From an uncultured Methanobrevibacter sp. (lineage in GTDB: Archaea > Methanobacteriota > Methanobacteria > Methanobacteriales > Methanobacteriaceae), in contig NZ_CALGFC010000032.1 of assembly GCF_937881195.1 (NCBI RefSeq), forward strand, positions 1 through 64,000: a stretch of 64,000 nucleotides of DNA. Reading direction: 5' to 3'. The notes beneath the pieces were generated by a model, which was not told the origin of the DNA, did no database searches, and saw only the letters and a list, made by a program, of their open reading frames with translations. Both the position numbers and the translations under genes were made by a program. This document shows, piece by piece, positions 57,358 through 64,000 of this stretch. Numbering within the stretch: the first letter of the stretch is position 1; every line of letters begins with the position of its first letter.

Positions 57358-58827
57358 TTATTTTTTTTGCTGTAATTTTCTTCTAGCGGCTAAAATACAA
57401 GGCCCTCCTTGTTTACCACCAATAGGAACTTGAATTGTACCCATAGAATTCATACACCTTGCCATAATAGCAGATCCAAGAGCAAGGCCATCAGAAACAA
57501 ATACAGAGTCTTCAAATTTATCTTTAGTGTATTCTAAAATTAATTCAGGTTTTTTACCGGTTATACCTGCCCTACCAGTTATCCCTAAAACAGAACCTGG
57601 AACAATGATATTTTCATTAAATGCTACATTTAAAAGTCTATCAACAATCATTGCACTCACATGATCCATTGTAGCAAACAAAGTAGGCAAACCATCATTT
57701 TTATAAAGATCTTCACCTAATGAAATCAAATCAGGTATTTTATCGCCATTTTCTCCAACATCACATCCAATTAAACATGTCCCAGCTTTTTTAGCTGCTT
57801 CTACTTTAAGGGGAACAGTTCCAAATCTATCACGATCCATAGGAACCTTTCTAATGTCAATAATTTTATGAACTTTTTCTGCATTACTTTTTGCACGTTT
57901 CCAATTAGCTTTCTTTAATAAATCCTTAGAATAGAGATCAATAGCAGCACCACCTTTTTTATCGACTTTATCAGTGCCGCGAACTAGAGAATCTGCTATA
58001 ACTCCTGCAAGACCTAAAAAATTTCCAACAGTATGTGCATAAGGCTCATCATTATTGACGACCCTACCAGCTAAAGTTGATCCAAAATCAATAGAAACAC
58101 AAGGATTTCTATAATCAACATCAGTCCACTTAGATCCAAGTTTTATTCCTGCAGTAACAAGTTCTCCTTCCATTTCATTAGATACTACTTCTTCTCCTTG
58201 GGGAGGAAGAACACTTACAACTGCACCATCAAACATGACTTTATCAAGAAGAGTATAATCTTTTAACCTTTCAGGAAAATTATCAATAGACATTGCAGGA
58301 GCCATTTTTCTTGGAGCAACACCTGCATCCAAACAACCATTAGCTAAAGCAATAATGAGTTTTCCACTTTCTTCAGGTGTTGCAAAACCTGCAGTTACAC
58401 CAGTTGAACGAACAACAAAATCTAAATCTTTTTCAATATCAATATGGGCTTTTTTTGCAGCTTCAATAACAGTATCTTTAATCAATTCAGAAACAGACTC
58501 TTTTGAAAGTTCAATTCCCCATACTGTCTCACCAAAAACTTCCTCATTTGGTTTTGGTGGCCTAATATCCCTTGTCATTTTAACAGTCTTGCTAAGAATA
58601 TAACTTTCACTTGTATTTAAGTTTGTTGCACTTATAATACACTTTGTAGTTGTATTACCCAATTCAACAGATCCTGCAACATAATATTCATCTGGCCTCA
58701 TTTTATAGCCAGAACCCGCAGTTTTAGTTGAAAAAGGAGATGATTTTAAAGACTCAAATTTTTTAAATTTGCTTTTAGCAATTACTGGTTTAGGTCCTAA
58801 ACCAAATATTTTATTTATAAAAGACAT
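57358..58827 (-). CDS. Methanogenesis marker protein 14
   Basis: This 489-residue protein is methanogenesis marker 14 (DUF2114), found nearly always in methanogens. It has an actin-like/ASKHA fold pattern: YYVAGSVELGNTTTKCIISATNLN near the start and NPCVSIDFGSTLAGRVVNNDEPYAHTVGNFLGLAG in the middle, with the conserved tail MGTIQVPIGGKQGGPCILAARRKLQ. Its reaction is unknown; reductive-activation ATPases share the fold. GAGGG precedes the ATG. CobY follows 71 bp downstream. Confidence 0.92.
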   Translation of the reverse strand: MSFINKIFGLGPKPVIAKSKFKKFESLKSSPFSTKTAGSGYKMRPDEYYVAGSVELGNTTTKCIISATNLNTSESYILSKTVKMTRDIRPPKPNEEVFGETVWGIELSKESVSELIKDTVIEAAKKAHIDIEKDLDFVVRSTGVTAGFATPEESGKLIIALANGCLDAGVAPRKMAPAMSIDNFPERLKDYTLLDKVMFDGAVVSVLPPQGEEVVSNEMEGELVTAGIKLGSKWTDVDYRNPCVSIDFGSTLAGRVVNNDEPYAHTVGNFLGLAGVIADSLVRGTDKVDKKGGAAIDLYSKDLLKKANWKRAKSNAEKVHKIIDIRKVPMDRDRFGTVPLKVEAAKKAGTCLIGCDVGENGDKIPDLISLGEDLYKNDGLPTLFATMDHVSAMIVDRLLNVAFNENIIVPGSVLGITGRAGITGKKPELILEYTKDKFEDSVFVSDGLALGSAIMARCMNSMGTIQVPIGGKQGGPCILAARRKLQQKK

Positions 58828-59201
58828 ATATTTCCCTCAAAACTTCCTTTTTATTTATAATGCTACACTTAAAAATCATTTAAATTAATAAATTAATAAA
58901 TTAATAAATTAAATATAAAATAATCTGTTATTTCTATATATTAAGAATAAAGTTTATAAATATTATTAAAATATTTTAGATAAAAGTAAAAATTAGGGAA
59001 AAATAAAAAGTTTAATAATAAAATTATAAAATCTAACTAAAAACAATTAATAATAAAAATAGAATATTGAAATATAAGAACAAATAATCTAATAAAAAAG
59101 ATAAAAATTTTGTAGATAAATAAAAAATAAAAATAAAATAAAAATAAAGTAGAAATAAAGTAAAAATCGATTTAAATTAAATAACTCTAAAAATAAAAAA
59201 T
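58828..59201. other. AT-rich gap with short tandem repeat
   Basis: The only feature is four copies of ATTAATAAA near 58880-58912. No gene or RNA is visible. Confidence 0.5.
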
Positions 59202-59654
59202 CTAATCTAAATTACAATTTTTTTCAATTGTTCTTACTAAATGTATTGTACATGGAGCAAAATGTACGACTTCTTCTGAAACACTCCCTAATAAATGTTT
59301 ATCAACAATACTTTTCCCAGTTCCCATAACAATAACATCTACACAATTATTTTCTGCAGTTTTTACAATTATTTCTGCTGGTTTACCCTTAGACAATTCT
59401 TTTCTGAATGATATATTTTTATTTTTTTCTAAATTCAATAATTCCATAAATTCTTCTAAAAATATTTTTCCTTTTGAATTAAGTTCAATAACCATTTCTT
59501 CTTTTATTCTTTTAGGTGTTAAAAAAGGAACAGAATCATCAACAACATATAACCCTATAATTTCAACTTCTCTATCCCCAATCAAATCAAGAGTGCTCTC
59601 AACTAGCTCTTCAGAATAATTACCCATTATTGGCACTAAAACTTTACTATACAT
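59202..59654 (-). CDS. Universal stress protein A-like
   Basis: The 150-residue protein has the UspA fold: MYSKVLVPIMGNYSEELVESTLDLI at the start and the C-terminal motif VDVIVMGTGKSIVDKHLLGSVSEEVVHFAPCTIHLV. The ATP-binding Gly-x-x-Gly-x9-Gly-Ser/Thr is only partly kept (GTGKSIVDKHLLGSVSEEV), so nucleotide binding is uncertain. GAGGG precedes the ATG. It is monocistronic. Confidence 0.88.
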   Translation of the reverse strand: MYSKVLVPIMGNYSEELVESTLDLIGDREVEIIGLYVVDDSVPFLTPKRIKEEMVIELNSKGKIFLEEFMELLNLEKNKNISFRKELSKGKPAEIIVKTAENNCVDVIVMGTGKSIVDKHLLGSVSEEVVHFAPCTIHLVRTIEKNCNLD

Positions 59655-59776
59655 AAAATCCCTCTTATAATTTCTAATAAATTTAATTTATATACTATTT
59701 AATAAATTATGGATACTTTATAAAACTATCAATTTCACTAATTAACATTATATAAAATATGCTATTTAAAAATTTT

Positions 59777-60808
59777 CTATCCTAATACAAATATTCTTAA
59801 AAATGCATATAATACATAAACCCCTAGAAGAATAATTCCAGAAAATCTATTTAGCCTATTTTTATTATATTTCATTAAAAGTAATGTACCTGCTGTAACC
59901 CCTATCATTACGGGGGCATCAAAGTAAAGAGACAATGGTTCAATTGGAACAGCAACTAATAATGCAGGAATACCAATACCAACCAATATATTAAAAGTTA
60001 CACTTCCAAAAACAGTGCCCATAGATAAATCATGCAATCCTTTCATTGCAGAAGATAGAGTAACTACAAGTTCTGGAATACTAGTACCAATAGACAAAGT
60101 GAATAACCCCATGATAGCAGGAGGAATTCCAAATGTGGTGGCTAAAGAACTAGCACTTGTAATTAAAAGCTGACAACCTACTCCCAAACCAATAATACCT
60201 AATAAAACAAATAATATACTTTTTTTGTTTATAGAATTTCTTTTATTAGATAATTTTTCATTAGAAACATCTTCAGTATTTTTAACATCTTTTTTATTGT
60301 TAAAATCTTCTTCAATCTTATCTTTATGTTCTTTTTCTTGGTCTTTTACCAATATCCTCATGTAATAGATATAAAAAATAATCATTATAATAGAAGAAAA
60401 TCCAGAAATATATAATTCACCAGTAAAATATCCAAATAACATAAATGCTAATAATACAAGCCCAGTAACTACTGCCATAAGCCCATCACGATTTATAGAT
60501 TTCTTATCTGCTTGTACTAAACCAGTTATAGTTGCAGTTATACCAAAAATACCTGCTACATTCCATATATTTGACCCTATTACGACACCGACCCCCATTT
60601 CAGTATTACCACTTAAAGAAGCAATTAATGCAGACCCGAACTCAGGCAAAGATGTTCCAATAGCAGCAGCAGTTACACCAAGAAGAATCTGAGATATTCC
60701 CAAAGCAGTTCCTATCTCAACAATATTATCCACAAATAAATCTGCTGCTTTTATAACAATTAATAAAGATATTATTAGTAAAATACACATTAATATAATC
60801 TCAAACAT
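59777..60808 (-). CDS. Calcium/sodium antiporter (CaCA family)
   Basis: The 343-residue membrane protein has two inverted repeats with the alpha motifs of K+-independent cation exchangers: GVTAAAIGTSLPEFGSALIASLSGNTEMGVGVVIGSNIWN (about 44-83) and LSIGTSIPELVVTLSSAMKGLHDLSMGTVFGSVTFNILVGIG (about 235-276). A charged cytoplasmic loop (about 155-195) separates them. This exchanges cytoplasmic Ca2+ for external Na+ or H+. GGAGG precedes the ATG. It links to the sodium economy fed by Mtr, only by inference. Confidence 0.9.
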   Translation of the reverse strand: MFEIILMCILLIISLLIVIKAADLFVDNIVEIGTALGISQILLGVTAAAIGTSLPEFGSALIASLSGNTEMGVGVVIGSNIWNVAGIFGITATITGLVQADKKSINRDGLMAVVTGLVLLAFMLFGYFTGELYISGFSSIIMIIFYIYYMRILVKDQEKEHKDKIEEDFNNKKDVKNTEDVSNEKLSNKRNSINKKSILFVLLGIIGLGVGCQLLITSASSLATTFGIPPAIMGLFTLSIGTSIPELVVTLSSAMKGLHDLSMGTVFGSVTFNILVGIGIPALLVAVPIEPLSLYFDAPVMIGVTAGTLLLMKYNKNRLNRFSGIILLGVYVLYAFLRIFVLG

Positions 60809-61199
60809 ACCCCACTTTCCTCCGAAACAAGCTAAATTAAATTTTTATAATATTTAATATATCAATTTATAACTAAAATCAATTTAGATTTCCTTGCATA
60901 TAAAGTTTATTGAAAAGTATATAAAATAATTAAATAATTAAATAAAATTAGATATTCTTGTTTGAAATATATATCAAATTCCAAAAAATATAGAGTTATA
61001 TTAAAAAATAAATAACTATTAAAATGATAAATAATTTTTAAAATGAAGTAAATTATAAAAATAAAATTAATAGAATGAATAATAATAATGACAATAATAG
61101 ATAAAAATAAATTAAAAAATAAAATCTAGATTAGATGATACACATCTAATCAGATATTATTCGTGTTTAATGATAAATTATTAAAGAATTTAAATATTC
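60809..61199. other. Gap after mtrH with terminator
   Basis: This gap, between two minus-strand genes, contains the mtr terminator hairpin and otherwise AT-rich sequence with poly-A runs. It must also contain the promoter of the exchanger gene, not resolved. Confidence 0.6.
61130..61150 (-). terminator. Hairpin terminator of the mtr operon
   Basis: ATTAGATG (61130-61137) pairs with CATCTAAT (61143-61150) across a 5-base loop, about 50 bp past the mtrH stop. The minus strand continues CTAGATTTTATTTTTTAATT, a T-rich tail. Confidence 0.8.
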
Positions 61200-62132
61200 T
61201 TATAATAATTTATTCATAGGGTGGCTTTCTACAGCTTCGGTTCCCATATCTTTAGCTGCTTCAGCTATGAATATGTCGACCATTGCACATGCAGGGAAAG
61301 CCAATCTAGCATTTTCAATAGGGCCAAAGAGAACAAAGTCCCCTCCAGTCATTTGTTGAACAATGTTAGATCCCATATCACAAACAGGCCATGCTTCTTT
61401 GTGATCTTTTTTGTATTCTCTTAACCAATTCCATGCAGAAGGTACATTGTGAATACCAGAACCTACAGGTAATCCCCATTTACTTTTTACAGCAAAAGAA
61501 GTTCTTGCAGCAACTCCAGCTCCTTGTCCAAGAGGAGTAACAGCAGTATCCATTAAAGGTTTAGTGATTCCACATTCTTCTGAAATTTGTAATAAACCTT
61601 GGTCAATAGTTCCATCACCATCTTCCCACATACCAATTTTACCTTCAACAGTAGGATTCATTGGGTTGAAACCTAATACAATAGAAGCAGATAAATCAGA
61701 TTCTTTTACAGCTTCAATTTCTTCAGGTTCTGCTGCCATATTGATTGAGTTATAAATAGCTCTTTCAGATAATCCAGCTTCAGTAGCATATTTTGCTCCA
61801 GCCATTCTTGCTTCACCAGAAGTAGAATCTATAAGGAAAGGAGAATCAGAAATGTCACCAACAAACTCTAAGTACTTAACTAAAGCTTCTTCAGTTTGTC
61901 CGAAAACTTGTACTAAACAAGGATTTCCAGTGACATCCATCATTTCTTCCATAGTCTTAATTCTTTCTTCTGCCGCATCTTTATCAAAGACACCTGCTTT
62001 TTCATCACTAATAATATTGTGTCCACCATAAAAGATGGTACCTGCTAAAACAGTTGGATATTCTCCTGGCTGACCTCCAATCTTAACGCCAGCTATATCC
62101 AATACTTCTTGTTCTTTATCAAACCTAAACAT
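61200..62132 (-). CDS. mtrH: Tetrahydromethanopterin S-methyltransferase subunit H
   Basis: MtrH transfers the methyl group from methyl-H4MPT to the cob(I)amide on MtrA. The 310-residue protein starts MFRFDKEQEVLDIAGVKIGGQPGEYPTVL, with LAGTIFYGGHNII and DSTSGEARMAGAKYA, and the TIM-barrel segments typical of MtrH and related pterin-binding methyltransferases. The ATG at 62132 follows GGAGG; a longer frame begins upstream in mtrG. It is the last gene of the operon. Confidence 0.97.
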   Translation of the reverse strand: MFRFDKEQEVLDIAGVKIGGQPGEYPTVLAGTIFYGGHNIISDEKAGVFDKDAAEERIKTMEEMMDVTGNPCLVQVFGQTEEALVKYLEFVGDISDSPFLIDSTSGEARMAGAKYATEAGLSERAIYNSINMAAEPEEIEAVKESDLSASIVLGFNPMNPTVEGKIGMWEDGDGTIDQGLLQISEECGITKPLMDTAVTPLGQGAGVAARTSFAVKSKWGLPVGSGIHNVPSAWNWLREYKKDHKEAWPVCDMGSNIVQQMTGGDFVLFGPIENARLAFPACAMVDIFIAEAAKDMGTEAVESHPMNKLL

Positions 62133-62148
62133 AAATAATCCTCCATCC

Positions 62149-62391
62149 TTAGAGTAATGCACCTAGTAATAATGGTAAAAGATTATATTTCATAACTACA
62201 ACCATTATTATAAGACCTATTATTATACCATATAAAATACCAACATCTCTACCAGTTTGTTGACCTAACCTTTGATAGTATTCACCAATAGTAAAATCAA
62301 CTTTATCTTCAATATCATCTAATTTTTCATTAGCTTTGTTGTAATCATCAGCAGAGACAAGTACTCGAGGTATTGTATTTTCTTCAGACAT
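62149..62391 (-). CDS. mtrG: Tetrahydromethanopterin S-methyltransferase subunit G
   Basis: This 80-residue Mtr subunit starts with a soluble stretch (IPRVLVSADDYNKANEKLDDIEDKVDFTIGEYYQRLGQQTGRDVGILYG) and ends in one membrane helix (about 55-79). The sequence pattern is fully conserved for MtrG. It is part of the membrane Na+-pumping complex. GAGGTG precedes the ATG, 12 bp after mtrF. Confidence 0.95.
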   Translation of the reverse strand: MSEENTIPRVLVSADDYNKANEKLDDIEDKVDFTIGEYYQRLGQQTGRDVGILYGIIIGLIIMVVVMKYNLLPLLLGALL

Positions 62392-62403
62392 TCATAACAC
62401 CTC

Positions 62404-62604
62404 TTAGACCAAATTCGCTAAATATGGGATTACTACAATTAATACAAAAGCGATAGCTAATCCTAAACCAATCCCAGTGAATCTTGTTGAAATTAATCCT
62501 GCGAACAATCTTCCTTCTCTTCCAATTAATTGAGACCTATATTTTATATCTTCAGATACTTTTTTAATACCACGGACGTTAGGTTTGTTAGATAATTTAA
62601 CCAT
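62404..62604 (-). CDS. mtrF: Tetrahydromethanopterin S-methyltransferase subunit F
   Basis: MtrF is a 66-residue subunit with a short soluble part (VRGIKKVSEDIKYRSQLIGREGRLFAGLISTRFTGIG) and one C-terminal membrane helix. The segment resembles the C-terminal region of MtrA in related complexes. GGAGG precedes the ATG. It lies between mtrA and mtrG in the usual order. Confidence 0.95.
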   Translation of the reverse strand: MVKLSNKPNVRGIKKVSEDIKYRSQLIGREGRLFAGLISTRFTGIGLGLAIAFVLIVVIPYLANLV

Positions 62605-62616
62605 TATTAAACCTCC

Positions 62617-63342
62617 TTATATAAATCCTAGGAATAAACATCCGACAACCAAAGTGAAAATTAATCCAATCATAATACCTTGAACTTTACCTGCATAATT
62701 ACCAGCAAAATTTCTTTGTACAGCACCAATCATTTTCATTTGGGATTGAATGTTTCTCATCCTTGCCTCAATTAAAGCAGTTTCAGGAGCGACTGGGCGA
62801 ACTTCTTCACCTTCATCCTCTTCATCTCCACTTTCATCAAGAGAAATTACATAAGCTTCCTCTTCGAAAGCTCCAGGATCTTTTTCTATGCATTCTTTAA
62901 CTTTAGCTTCGATTGCACCAGCATCTTCTATATCAACCATATTAATAACTTCAAGTTGATTTTGGAATCTATCAATTCCTTCATCAGGAATATTTTCAAC
63001 ATATGGAATAGCTCCAGTAGCACCCATGATACTTCTTTTTTCTGGATCTACACCATTTTGATGTAATGCTTCAAAACTTTGACCTGTAATATGTCCTTGA
63101 ACTTCAGATCCACATAATATTAAAAATCTGATGTTAGGGTTTGATATTATATTAGCTACAACTGTTTCAATTCCTAGATTTTCTGTTTTACAAGGACCAG
63201 AAATCGCTGCACCCGCATTAGCAGCAATATCCTCATTGTGAGAACCTAAAGTTGTAACTGCAACAGGACTTTCAGGGTCCCCTGCAATATAATCTCCATT
63301 AATTATTGGCCATCCTTCTGCAGGTGATTTTTTATCTGCCAT
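62617..63342 (-). CDS. mtrA: Tetrahydromethanopterin S-methyltransferase subunit A
   Basis: MtrA is the corrinoid-carrying subunit that accepts the methyl group and passes it to coenzyme M, driving Na+ export. The 241-residue protein has the cobamide domain with His84 in VQGHITGQSFEALHQNGVDP, the axial ligand of cobalt, preceded by GPCKTENLGIETVVANIISNPNIRFLILCG. An acidic linker (about 170-185) leads to one C-terminal membrane helix. GGGGG precedes the ATG, directly after the mtrB stop. Confidence 0.97.
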   Translation of the reverse strand: MADKKSPAEGWPIINGDYIAGDPESPVAVTTLGSHNEDIAANAGAAISGPCKTENLGIETVVANIISNPNIRFLILCGSEVQGHITGQSFEALHQNGVDPEKRSIMGATGAIPYVENIPDEGIDRFQNQLEVINMVDIEDAGAIEAKVKECIEKDPGAFEEEAYVISLDESGDEEDEGEEVRPVAPETALIEARMRNIQSQMKMIGAVQRNFAGNYAGKVQGIMIGLIFTLVVGCLFLGFI

Positions 63343-63669
63343 CTATAAAACCCCCAAATTGACTAATAAAGGAATTGCAGCTAATAATACGAATAATCCT
63401 ATTACAAAACCGTACACCATGTTTGTAAGCATACCTGCAGTAGCATAAGTGCCTTCTCTTCCAGGATAAGCCCCTTCGGAAACAGTGTTTGGATCTAATG
63501 AATGCATTAAATCATCTGCTGCAGCCTCTAAACTAGTTATTTCATTGTTTATATCGTCCATAGAGAGTACTAAAACTTCTCTTCCTAAAGCAGCGCCAAT
63601 TACCCCAGTAGAGGGATCAAGAGTTAAGCTGTACTCAGGAACTATTTTAATTAAAGGTAACATTTCCAT
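63343..63669 (-). CDS. mtrB: Tetrahydromethanopterin S-methyltransferase subunit B
   Basis: MtrB is a 108-residue subunit with a soluble N-terminal region (LIKIVPEYSLTLDPSTGVIGAALGREVLVLSMDDINNEITSLE) and one membrane helix at about 84-106. GGGGGA precedes the ATG. It follows mtrC by 11 bp and abuts mtrA. Confidence 0.95.
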   Translation of the reverse strand: MEMLPLIKIVPEYSLTLDPSTGVIGAALGREVLVLSMDDINNEITSLEAAADDLMHSLDPNTVSEGAYPGREGTYATAGMLTNMVYGFVIGLFVLLAAIPLLVNLGVL

Positions 63670-63680
63670 ATTTTTTCCCC

Positions 63681-64000
63681 CTATTGTTCTTCAACTTTAG
63701 GCCATAATCCAGACCATTTAACAGATGCAGCTTCATTGAATGATGCTTTAATATATGCCCTAATAGATATTATCCATCCGACTCCAGCAACGATAATAAC
63801 AGCTACCCATACAGGAATTCCCATCCAAGTATTAGGAACAGGATTAATAATAGTTAAAATTCCAGTGATAAACATAGCTAAAAATGCTGTGGAAGCGGCT
63901 AATTTAAGAGTTCTAACTTGATTTTCGTTAGGTCCTAAACATGCATTAAATGGATGTTGGATAGCCATGGTATTCATTATAAAGAATAATGCTATAAATC
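63681..64000 (-). CDS. mtrC: Tetrahydromethanopterin S-methyltransferase subunit C, partial
   Basis: Only the C-terminal part of this multi-pass membrane subunit is inside the window. The frame is open through base 64000 (upstream codons read FIALFFIMNTMAIQHPF), so the Met at 63977 is internal. The family is about 265 residues, so roughly 160 lie beyond the edge, with mtrD and mtrE expected further upstream. The visible part has the GPNENQVRTLKLA loop and two to three helices. Confidence 0.93.
   Translation of the reverse strand, partial: FIALFFIMNTMAIQHPFNACLGPNENQVRTLKLAASTAFLAMFITGILTIINPVPNTWMGIPVWVAVIIVAGVGWIISIRAYIKASFNEAASVKWSGLWPKVEEQ

Overview
The window is a stretch of a strongly AT-rich archaeal chromosome from a hydrogenotrophic methanogen, most likely Methanobrevibacter or a close relative in the Methanobacteriales. 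The evidence is a methyl-H4MPT:coenzyme M methyltransferase operon (mtr...C-B-A-F-G-H), an F420-nonreducing hydrogenase operon (mvhD-G-A-B), heterodisulfide reductase genes, methanogenesis marker 14, MfnA for methanofuran, an ether-lipid prenyltransferase, archaeal L10e and the rare type-2 seryl-tRNA synthetase. Gene starts often carry GGAGG or GGTGAT motifs, and the gaps are close to pure A/T. I saw no rRNA, tRNA, CRISPR array, transposase, prophage or plasmid gene.

Layout. 1-20.3 kb is the accessory, cell-envelope part: an archaeol-lipid prenyltransferase, two paralogous GT39-like membrane glycosyltransferases with expanded repeat loops, a GT4 glycosyltransferase, an exported transglutaminase-like protein, a zinc-ribbon/NERD-like membrane protein, a hexapeptide acyltransferase, QueC, a nitroreductase, a DedA protein and a predicted glycoside hydrolase. 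It ends in a minus-strand operon: DUF4330 protein, a frameshifted Wzy-like polymerase, an Mrr-like protein that has lost its catalytic residues, and a DUF354 glycosyltransferase-like protein. 20.2-21.2 kb is gene-free but holds a cluster of hairpins.

21-43.6 kb is mostly housekeeping and cofactor genes: KTSC protein, LarC, a CbiS-like cobamide enzyme with CobS, aTrm56, a fumarase beta subunit, a gamma carbonic anhydrase-like protein, MfnA, PpsA, L10e, CooC, Pcc1, SerS2, a B-box membrane protein, FKBP, a TmcAL-like nucleotidyltransferase, PyrC, a tiny CooT nickel protein and a second DedA protein.

43.9-56.1 kb is energy metabolism: mvhDGAB (minus), then divergently the minimal Fe-S assembly pair SmsC/SmsB, then hdrC-hdrB-hdrA (plus). 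This hdr set looks like a divergent paralogue: HdrB has an altered second cysteine motif and HdrA ends in a cysteine-free MvhD-like domain. 56.3-60.8 kb carries a PRC-barrel protein, CobY, marker 14, a universal stress protein and a Ca2+/Na+ exchanger. 61.2-64.0 kb is the mtr operon, cut by the window end inside mtrC.

How it fits together: Mtr needs a cobamide, and CbiS-like, CobS and CobY supply late steps of cobamide assembly. Mvh and Hdr are iron-sulfur and nickel enzymes, with SmsCB for clusters and LarC/CooC/CooT linked to nickel handling. The left part builds or modifies the cell surface and shows most of the tandem repeats and the frameshift.
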